DNA of 5,064 bases from Lachnospiraceae bacterium (GTDB lineage: Bacteria; Bacillota; Clostridia; Lachnospirales; Lachnospiraceae), in NCBI GenBank assembly GCA_017412265.1, contig JAFPYK010000216.1:1-5064 (forward strand). The letters run 5' to 3'. This document shows positions 1-4,674 of this stretch, piece by piece. The translations under genes and the position numbers were made by a program. Below the pieces are notes generated by a model that saw only the letters and a list, made by a program, of their open reading frames with translations, ran no database searches and was not told the DNA's origin. The number at the start of each line of letters is the position of its first letter. Position 1 is the stretch's first letter.

Positions 1-678
1 CTTCGTGTCATCCTCCTGGATGAATTCCAGGACCGGCTCCGCCTTGTCACGGATCGTGTCGATCTTCTCCCAGATCCGGTCGATCCGGTTCCAGATCGAT
101 TCGATCTCTTTCTTCTCCTGAGGCGTTTCCTCCGCATTGGGTGCGGCTTCCGCCTCCGTGATATCAGAGAAGAGATCCGCGTCCTCTTCCACCGGCTCGG
201 AACCGATGTAGACCTCTTCCTCGTCGGTCTCCTCTTCATCCGCGGCCGGTTCTTCCGGCGCTTCAGATGTTTCCTCTGCCGGCGGGCTCTCTGCCGGAGT
301 TTCCTCTTCGCCGGAACTCTCTTCCGGCTTCTCATCCGCGGTATCCTCCGCCGTTACATCCTCTTCCGTTTTCTCGTCACCGGCCGGCTCTTCCTTCTTC
401 TGCGCAGCCTTCTTCTTCTCACTGTCATAGACCGTGAATCCGAAGACCTTTGCCAGAATCTTCAGCTTCTTCTCGTGGAAGCCTGCCCTCACGGATACCA
501 GCCAGGCCAGCCAGCCGAAGGCCGCGTCGCCTTCCCACCGTTTGTCCTCGCCCTCCGCGTCGATCCGGTAGCGGAACGGTACGAACAGGACGATCAGAAG
601 GATCAGCAGGACCAGCCCCAGGATCACCAGAAGGATGATGCCGATGATCTTCAGAATGGTTAGAAGCACACTGATCAT
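1..678 (-). CDS. DUF2953-family membrane-anchored protein, N-terminal 226 residues (cut by window edge)
   Basis: The frame is open from ATG 678 to the left edge, 226 codons with no stop; the C-terminus lies outside. Residues 2-33 form one long hydrophobic helix rich in Ile and Leu, then VPFRYRID, a Trp-rich strand region (about 47-66) and a KVFGFTVYD segment (77-85). That order is the recognisable start of DUF2953 proteins (Bacillus YtfI-like). Residues about 87-186 are a low-complexity tract dominated by Glu, Asp, Pro, Ala and Lys, probably disordered. Residues 187-226 return to an amphipathic helix with spaced Ile/Trp (IWNRIDRIWEKID) ending in LEFIQEDDTK, which resembles the family's conserved helix. 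The start overlaps the previous stop as ATGA, with AGGAG (687-691) 8 nt upstream, so translation is probably coupled. Function is unknown; in Bacillus the family gene sits beside spore-associated ytfJ. The family call is from remembered pattern, not a search. Confidence 0.8.
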   Translation of the reverse strand, partial: MISVLLTILKIIGIILLVILGLVLLILLIVLFVPFRYRIDAEGEDKRWEGDAAFGWLAWLVSVRAGFHEKKLKILAKVFGFTVYDSEKKKAAQKKEEPAGDEKTEEDVTAEDTADEKPEESSGEEETPAESPPAEETSEAPEEPAADEEETDEEEVYIGSEPVEEDADLFSDITEAEAAPNAEETPQEKKEIESIWNRIDRIWEKIDTIRDKAEPVLEFIQEDDTK

Positions 679-1010
679 GAACTTCTCTCCTTTCTGCGGG
701 GCGGATCATATCTTCCCGGAAGATCGAAGCCTCCGGTTTTCCGATAGATCTGTTCCAGGATCTGGACGGCCAGGTCCTTTGCCCCTTCCTTGGTCAGGGA
801 GACGCCGACGATCACCAGATCCTTGTCCCGGTAATAAGGCTTATGAAGTTCTTTCGCTTTCCAGATGTCCAGCAGGTTTCTCGGGTTATAAGACAGCGTC
901 ACCACATAATAAGGGACCTTGGTCTGATTGCCCTCGATGCCACGCCGCACGGCATCTGCACGTCCTTTCAGCATACCGTCAAAGACTGCATGCGAACTCC
1001 ATCTGATCAT
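675..1010 (-). CDS. Conserved-looking 111-aa protein of unknown function
   Basis: I do not recognise a named family. The protein is soluble-looking, with no signal peptide or membrane helix. A charged N-terminal helix (about 10-27, with KGRADAVRRGIEG) leads into a beta-rich core: VPYYVVTLSYNPRNLLDI (32-49), a KPYYRDKDLVIVGVSL strand region (57-72), then an amphipathic helix (74-90) and a basic Arg/Pro/Lys tail (99-111). The alternation of strands and helices suggests a small alpha/beta fold. Small proteins with a similar 'NLLDI ... YY ... IVG' pattern occur, as I recall, in Lachnospiraceae, but this needs a search. ATG 1010 is 15 nt after the rhomboid-like gene's stop and has GAGGAGG (1021-1027) 10 nt upstream. 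Its stop overlaps the DUF2953 gene start. The clean frame, good ribosome site and coupling at both ends make it a real gene. Confidence 0.82.
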   Translation of the reverse strand: MIRWSSHAVFDGMLKGRADAVRRGIEGNQTKVPYYVVTLSYNPRNLLDIWKAKELHKPYYRDKDLVIVGVSLTKEGAKDLAVQILEQIYRKTGGFDLPGRYDPPRRKERSS

Positions 1011-1025
1011 GTTGAAAGATCCTCC

Positions 1026-1916
1026 TCACTCAGGGATATCCTCCCCGGGATCTACATAAGTTACAATATGTTCGTGCGTATACAGGTGGTCCATGCAGTA
1101 CTCATGTTCCCCCTCGCACTTCGAGCAGAAACGAAACTCCAGGTCCGGATTGTCCCGCTCTGTCCTGCCGCAGACCGTACAGCGGTGGCGCGGGAAATTC
1201 GCGATGTTATTCGCCTTGCGCACCTCATCCCGGTATGCCTGCCTGCGGTGGATCTCCTTCGGGCGGAATCTCTGGAGTTTCCTCGATGCGATGAAGAAGA
1301 TCAGGAAATTCGCGACCGCAACGATGATCGCCACCGCCATCGCGATGCCCTCCTTCGTCCCCTGCATCGCGTAGGTGACGATGTCATAGCCCAGATAAGC
1401 GCCGTAGAGATAACCAAGCCAGCGCATCTTCACGGGGATGATGAACATCACATACAGACGCACGTCCGGAAATACCACGGCAAATGCCATGAACAGCGAC
1501 CGGCTGATATAGGTCAGGCCGGCCGGGTAGATCATATCGCCGAAGACGAAATACAGGATCAGTGCCGCCAGGATATTGAAAAAAACGCCGGACAGGTAAT
1601 ACAGGTTGAAACGGAAAGTGCCCCAGATCTGCTCCAGACTCCGTCCGATATAGTAATACAGTGCCAGCTCGATCACCAGCCAGAAGATACTGGCCAGGGA
1701 ATAGAACGGATACGGGTGCAGAAGGAAGGTCACAAGCCTCCAGACCTGCCCGTGCAGCACTCGTCCGATGTCAAGCGACAGATACATCTCATAGAAGCCA
1801 GGCGCTACCAGTCCGATGATCGCTCCTGCCGCATATATGATGATTACATAATACATCAGGTTCGGAATGGCCAGCCGGCCCAGCTTCCGTTCCAGTTTAT
1901 TCAGCCATTGATTCAT
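1026..1916 (-). CDS. Rhomboid/Derlin-like polytopic membrane protein with C-terminal zinc-finger-like tail, no catalytic GxSG
   Basis: This 296-aa protein has about six hydrophobic segments (roughly 20-38, 71-90, 104-125, 133-150, 154-184 as one or two, 190-210). Rhomboid-superfamily signs are the WRLVTF motif (59-64), IGRSLEQIWGTFRF (90-103) followed by YYLSG, and a GAYLG (GxxxG-type) helix at 172-176. The protease GxSG serine motif is absent: the equivalent region reads LTYISRSLF (134-142). No helix carries the partner His, so it is probably a non-proteolytic, Derlin-like member. After the last helix, a basic linker leads to a cytosolic cluster: C246-x2-C249, C264-x2-C267, C274, H277, H281 and H283, a likely two-zinc, B-box-like tail. 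I chose ATG 1916 because GGGAG lies 8 nt upstream. The upstream ATG 1931 overlaps that site and has no site of its own. It is the first gene after its own promoter. The biological role is unknown. Confidence 0.8.
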   Translation of the reverse strand: MNQWLNKLERKLGRLAIPNLMYYVIIIYAAGAIIGLVAPGFYEMYLSLDIGRVLHGQVWRLVTFLLHPYPFYSLASIFWLVIELALYYYIGRSLEQIWGTFRFNLYYLSGVFFNILAALILYFVFGDMIYPAGLTYISRSLFMAFAVVFPDVRLYVMFIIPVKMRWLGYLYGAYLGYDIVTYAMQGTKEGIAMAVAIIVAVANFLIFFIASRKLQRFRPKEIHRRQAYRDEVRKANNIANFPRHRCTVCGRTERDNPDLEFRFCSKCEGEHEYCMDHLYTHEHIVTYVDPGEDIPE

Positions 1917-1923
1917 AGATTCA

Positions 1924-1929
1924 GCTCCC
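1924..1929 (-). promoter_or_regulatory. Ribosome binding site that fixes the rhomboid-like start
   Basis: The minus strand reads GGGAGC here, with GGGAG 8 nt before ATG 1916. The alternative in-frame ATG at 1931 overlaps this site and has only AT-rich promoter sequence upstream, which argues for the shorter 296-aa protein. Confidence 0.7.
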
Positions 1930-1942
1930 ATTCAATATGGTT

Positions 1943-1971
1943 ATTATATCTCATTTGAAGAAAGCTCTCAA
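1943..1971 (-). promoter_or_regulatory. Sigma-A-type promoter for the rhomboid-like operon
   Basis: On the minus strand, TTGAGA (1966-1971) is followed by a 17-bp spacer and a perfect TATAAT (1943-1948). Initiation is expected near 1936, giving a leader of about 20 nt with the GGGAG ribosome site before ATG 1916. It lies just downstream of the ung terminator, as expected for the first promoter of a new transcription unit. The assignment is by motif and position only. Confidence 0.8.
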
Positions 1972-1980
1972 TAGGCTTTC
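1960..1980. promoter_or_regulatory. Inverted repeat bracketing the -35 box (possible operator)
   Basis: GAAAGC (1960-1965) and GCTTTC (1975-1980) form a perfect 6-bp dyad with a 9-bp centre, and that centre contains the whole -35 hexamer (1966-1971). A repressor binding here would block RNA polymerase. The dyad is short and could occur by chance, so this is only a candidate. Confidence 0.3.
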
Positions 1981-2017
1981 CGAAACTTTTCCACAGGCGG
2001 AAATCCTGCATAGATAT

Positions 2018-2047
2018 AAAAAAGAAGCAGCCCGAAAGCTGCTTCTT
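2018..2047 (-). terminator. Rho-independent terminator after ung
   Basis: On the minus strand a perfect 10-bp stem (AAGAAGCAGC, 2038-2047, pairing with GCTGCTTCTT, 2022-2031) with a 6-nt TTTCGG loop runs straight into six T residues (2018-2023, partly shared with the stem base). It lies about 37 nt after the ung stop and separates the engB-ung operon from the promoter of the next unit. Confidence 0.93.
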
Positions 2048-2083
2048 CTAGCTTCAATATAAGATTGCCTGAGAAAACTCAGA

Positions 2084-2758
2084 TCAGATATCTTCAATCT
2101 GCCAGTCGATCGGTGTCTCCCCGTGCTTTACCAGGAAATCGTTGCACCGGCTGAAGTGCCGGCATCCGAAGAAGCCCCGGTAAGCCGAGAGCGGGCTCGG
2201 ATGAGGCGCTGTGAGGATCAGATGCTTCGGATTGTGAAGCATAGATGCCTTGCGGCCTGCGGGCGTCCCCCAGAGGAGGAAGACGATCGGCCGGTCTTCA
2301 CGGTCCACGGCCTCTATGATCGCGTCCGTGAACTCTTCCCAGCCGTGGCCCCGGTGAGAATTGGCCTGGTGCGCTCTCACAGTCAGAACGGTGTTCAGGA
2401 GCAAGACACCCTGCCTGGCCCATTTCACCAGATATCCGTTATTCGGGATCTTGCATCCCAGGTCGTCGTGGAGCTCCTGATAGATGTTCTGAAGGGACGG
2501 AGGGATCTCCACATCCGGCTTCACCGAGAAGCACAGTCCGTGTGCCTGTCCCGGCCCGTGATAAGGATCCTGCCCGAGGATCACAACCTTTACCTCATGA
2601 AGCGGTGTCAGATGAAGTGCATTGAAGATATCCTCCGCATTCGGATAGACCGTGCAGGTCTTGTATTCCCGGTCGACGAACCGGTACAGCTCCCGGTAAT
2701 AATCCTTCTTGAATTCGGCAGACAAAGGCTTCAGCCAGTCATTTGCAATCGCAGCCAC
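2084..2758 (-). CDS. ung: Uracil-DNA glycosylase, family 1
   Basis: Ung removes uracil from DNA by cutting the N-glycosidic bond, the first step of base excision repair after cytosine deamination or dUTP misincorporation. The 224-aa protein matches the usual family length. The catalytic water-activating motif GQDPYHGPGQAHG spans 62-74 with D64 and Y66. LLLNTVLTVRAHQANSHRGHGW (119-140) is the conserved core with N122. The minor-groove loop HPSPLSAYRGFFG begins at H186. All key residues are present, so it should be active. Start choice: the frame is open far upstream into dtd, but homology begins at AIANDWLKPL, directly after a GTG at 2758 with GGGAGG (2768-2773) 9 nt upstream. No nearby ATG fits, so I take GTG. 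It is the last gene of its operon, 19 nt after dtd and before a strong terminator. Confidence 0.97.
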   Translation of the reverse strand: MAAIANDWLKPLSAEFKKDYYRELYRFVDREYKTCTVYPNAEDIFNALHLTPLHEVKVVILGQDPYHGPGQAHGLCFSVKPDVEIPPSLQNIYQELHDDLGCKIPNNGYLVKWARQGVLLLNTVLTVRAHQANSHRGHGWEEFTDAIIEAVDREDRPIVFLLWGTPAGRKASMLHNPKHLILTAPHPSPLSAYRGFFGCRHFSRCNDFLVKHGETPIDWQIEDI

Positions 2759-2767
2759 GGTGAGGCG

Positions 2768-2773
2768 CCTCCC
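2768..2773 (-). promoter_or_regulatory. Ribosome binding site supporting the ung GTG start
   Basis: GGGAGG on the minus strand sits 9 nt before GTG 2758 and immediately after the dtd stop (2778). It decides the start, because the open frame extends much further upstream, where it merely shadows dtd. Confidence 0.75.
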
Positions 2774-2777
2774 TTCT

Positions 2778-3230
2778 TTATCTGGACAGCTCGTCCGAAT
2801 CCAGCAGAACCGTGAACGGCCCGTCATTGAGCAGGGCGACATCCATATGCGCCCCGAAGATACCGGTCTCCACATGCGCGCCGCTCTCGCGAAGCTTCTT
2901 CTGGACATATTCATACAGACGGTTCGCGTGCTCCGCGGATCCGCCCCTCGTAAAGCTCGGCCGGTTCCCCTTGCGGCAGTCGGCATACAGTGTAAACTGC
3001 GAGACCAGGAGAATCTCCCCGCCGACATCCGACAGGGCCAGGTTCGTCTTGCCCTCCTCGTCCGCGTTGATCCGCAGCTTCAGGAGCTTCTGGCACATGC
3101 GGTCCGCTTCTGCCTCCGTGTCGGTGTCACAGACGCCCAGAAGAACCAGATAGCCCTTGCCGATCTGTCCGGTGATCTCTCCTTCCACTGTGACCGAAGC
3201 CTCACGCACACGCTGAATCAAAAATCTCAT
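2778..3230 (-). CDS. dtd: D-aminoacyl-tRNA deacylase (D-Tyr-tRNA deacylase)
   Basis: DTD hydrolyses D-amino acids (and glycine mischarged on tRNA-Ala) from tRNA, a cytosolic homodimeric proofreading step that keeps D-residues out of proteins. The 150-aa protein has the normal length. It opens with MRFLIQRVREASVTVEGE, close to the E. coli start. It carries the SQFTL motif at 77-81 followed by RPSF (90-93), and the NDGP motif at 135-138, whose Gly-Pro (cis) pair recognises the chiral centre. I chose ATG 3230, which aligns with the family start and has GAGGTG (3238-3243) 7 nt upstream. The GTG at 3245 would add five residues and overlap the hisF stop and the ribosome site. It begins 11 nt after hisF and is followed 19 nt later by ung, so it is co-transcribed and would feel any polarity from the hisF stop codon. 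Confidence 0.96.
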   Translation of the reverse strand: MRFLIQRVREASVTVEGEITGQIGKGYLVLLGVCDTDTEAEADRMCQKLLKLRINADEEGKTNLALSDVGGEILLVSQFTLYADCRKGNRPSFTRGGSAEHANRLYEYVQKKLRESGAHVETGIFGAHMDVALLNDGPFTVLLDSDELSR

Positions 3231-3241
3231 ACAGCGACACC

Positions 3242-4009
3242 TCACTCCGTTATTCTGACAGGGACATGGTTCTCTCTGAGATAATCCTTGACCTCTCGGA
3301 TCGAGAGCTCACGGTAATGGAACAGAGAGGCCGCAAGGGCCGCATCTGCCTTGCCCTCGGTCAGTGCTTCAAGAAAATGCTCCTTCCTGCCTGCTCCGCC
3401 TGAAGCAATCACCGGAACCGGAACCGCTTCCGCGATCGCTCTCGTCAGCTCCAGGTCATATCCGTCCTTTGTCCCGTCACAGTCCATGCTGGTCAGGAGG
3501 ATCTCCCCGGCGCCCAGCTCACAGGCCCGTACGGCCCATTCCACCGCGTCGATCTTCATGTCCACGCGGCCGCCGTTCTTATAGATGTTCCATCCGCTCC
3601 CGTCATCTCTTCGCTTGGCGTCGATGGCAAGGACCACACACTGGCTGCCGAACTTCTCCGCGGCGTCGCTGATCAGTCTCGGATTCAGGATTGCTGCGGT
3701 ATTCACAGAGATCTTGTCGGCTCCTTCGCGCAGGATCGCGCGGAAATCATCGACCGTGCGGATGCCGCCGCCCACGGTAAACGGGATGAACACTCGCTCC
3801 GCGACACGGCGGACCATGTCCAGCTGCGTTGCCCTGGCGTCCGAGGAAGCCGTGATATCCAGGAAGACCAGCTCATCCGCTCCTTCCCTGTCATAAGCCG
3901 CGGCGACCTCCACCGGGTCACCTGCGTCGCGCAGATTCACGAAGTTGACGCCCTAGACCACCCGGCCGGCGTGAACATCCAGGCAGGGGATGATTCGTTT
4001 CGTTAACAT
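3242..4009 (-). CDS. hisF: Imidazole glycerol phosphate synthase cyclase subunit HisF, interrupted by an in-frame amber codon at position 19
   Basis: HisF uses ammonia from HisH to convert PRFAR into imidazole glycerol phosphate and AICAR in histidine synthesis. The frame from ATG 4009 to TGA 3242 is 255 codons, normal for this (beta/alpha)8 barrel. It is HisF-like on both sides of the TAG at 3953-3955: MLTKRIIPCLDVHAGRVV, stop, GVNFVNLRDAGDPVEV. Catalytic D11 and D130 are present, as are the ammonia-gate residues R5, E46, K99 and E169 (E167 in Thermotoga), the FTVGGG loop (77-82) and ASGGAG near the second phosphate site. The stop replaces conserved K19, one base from AAG. ATG 4009 has AGGAGG (4015-4020) 5 nt upstream and overlaps the hisH end by 7 nt. 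A restart at GTG 3938-3940 (codon 24) would give 232 aa without beta-strand 1, R5 and D11, probably inactive, and has no ribosome site. It may be a fresh pseudogene, an error, or a readthrough gene. Confidence 0.93.
3953..3955 (-). other. In-frame amber (TAG) codon in hisF at the conserved Lys19 position
   Basis: The plus strand reads cta, giving TAG on the coding strand, in phase with ATG 4009 and TGA 3242. No insertion or deletion is needed to join the two halves. One A-to-T change from AAG explains it. The flanking codons are GTC and GGC. Confidence 0.95.
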
Positions 4010-4629
4010 AAGCTCCTCCTCCCCGTTTTCAGGAACTTCTCGAGAATGTGAAGCCCCACATCACCGCTCTTTTCCGGGTGAAACTGGCATCCAAACAGGT
4101 TCCCGCGCTCCACTGAGGCGTCAATATCGACCGAATAATTGGTTCTGGCCGCCACATCATCGGGATCTCCGGCCTTCAGGTAATAGGAATGTACAAAGTA
4201 CACATATGGCTCTGCGGGCAATCCGCGGAATAACGCGGCGCCTTCCTTCACCTGCAGGCTGTTCCAGCCCATATGCGGGATCTTCAGCCCCTCCGCCTTG
4301 GGAATCCGGAGAATTCTCCCCGGAAGAACCCCGAGGCCCTCAGCGCCCGGCGCCTCCTCGCTGTCTTCGAAGAGCATCTGCATGCCGAGACAGATTCCGA
4401 GGAACGGCGTGCCTCTGCGGATGACCTCATCGATCACCGGCTTCAGCCCGTACTCATGAAGCTTGTCGGCCGCGTCGCCGAAGTTGCCGACACCCGGCAG
4501 GATCACACGGTCCGCGGCGAGGATTACCTGGGGATCCCTGGTCAGCACCGGGCTCTCGCCCACGCGTACCAGAGCCTTCTCCACACTCTTCAGATTACCG
4601 GCATCATAGTCAATGACTGCAACACTCAT
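4003..4629 (-). CDS. hisH: Imidazole glycerol phosphate synthase glutaminase subunit HisH
   Basis: HisH is the class I (triad) glutamine amidotransferase that releases ammonia from glutamine and feeds it through the HisF barrel. The 208-aa length is typical. The N-terminus VAVIDYDAGNLKSVEKAL (3-20) is diagnostic. The oxyanion-loop PGVG is at 45-48, the nucleophile-elbow GICLGMQ at 78-84 gives C80, HMGWN (119-123) and YFVHSYY (144-150) are family signatures, and QFHPEKSG supplies H184 and E186. All triad residues are intact. ATG 4629 has AGGAG 6 nt upstream. It follows engB by 45 nt and its TAA (4003-4005) lies inside the first codons of hisF, so the partners are translationally coupled. HisH glutaminase is normally activated by PRFAR-loaded HisF, so the hisF stop could leave this enzyme without a working partner. 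Confidence 0.97.
   Translation of the reverse strand: MSVAVIDYDAGNLKSVEKALVRVGESPVLTRDPQVILAADRVILPGVGNFGDAADKLHEYGLKPVIDEVIRRGTPFLGICLGMQMLFEDSEEAPGAEGLGVLPGRILRIPKAEGLKIPHMGWNSLQVKEGAALFRGLPAEPYVYFVHSYYLKAGDPDDVAARTNYSVDIDASVERGNLFGCQFHPEKSGDVGLHILEKFLKTGRRSLC
4014..4024 (-). promoter_or_regulatory. Strong ribosome binding site of hisF, inside the hisH 3' end
   Basis: The minus strand reads GGGGAGGAGGA, with AGGAGG 5 nt before ATG 4009. The site is intact and near-consensus, so the amber-containing frame still has full initiation signals at its original start. Codons of the hisH tail (GRRS) encode it. Confidence 0.8.
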
Positions 4630-4644
4630 TTCAGACTCCTATCC

Positions 4645-4660
4645 GGCCGTCACAGCGGCC
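4645..4660. repeat. Short GC-rich hairpin in the engB-hisH gap
   Basis: GGCCG (4645-4649) and CGGCC (4656-4660) form a perfect 5-bp stem with a 6-nt loop, in the 45-nt spacer between engB and hisH. No T tract follows on the minus strand, so it does not look like an intrinsic terminator. It could be a minor mRNA structure or chance in GC-rich sequence. Confidence 0.3.
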
Positions 4661-4674
4661 AACCCCCAAACCGG

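Noticed and set aside
75..110. Imperfect direct repeats of gatccggt / gatcgatt type near the left edge.
   Set aside because: They are explained by the repeated Ile-Asp/Arg/Trp pattern of an amphipathic helix in the DUF2953 protein, not by a separate DNA repeat element.
425..709. A 94-aa minus-strand open frame overlapping the DUF2953 gene.
   Set aside because: It is Arg/Gly-rich and in the wrong frame. The frame starting at ATG 678 shows the membrane helix and DUF2953 pattern and runs unbroken to the edge.
843..1958. A 371-codon open frame on the plus strand opposite the rhomboid-like gene.
   Set aside because: Its protein is His/Arg/Asp/Gln-rich with no domain pattern, typical of an antisense shadow of a GC-rich coding gene. 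The minus strand has a membrane protein with family motifs, a ribosome site and a promoter.
1987..2003. TTTTCCACA (one mismatch to a DnaA box) within a small TTTCC/GGAAA dyad.
   Set aside because: It is a single imperfect box with no cluster, no AT-rich unwinding element and no dnaA or dnaN neighbour. Chance is sufficient.
2018..2047. The terminator acting in both directions.
   Set aside because: On the plus strand the stem is followed by CTAGC rather than a T tract, and no plus-strand gene needs a terminator here.
2759..3028. Upstream extension of the ung frame to 3028 (314 aa in total).
   Set aside because: The extra 90 residues are Arg/Ser/Met-rich out-of-frame dtd sequence. Ung homology begins at the GTG at 2758, which has its own ribosome site.
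4630..4674. A possible his leader, attenuator or T-box in the engB-hisH gap.
   Set aside because: The gap is only 45 nt, has no run of His codons, no T-box motif and no terminator. Only a 5-bp hairpin is visible.
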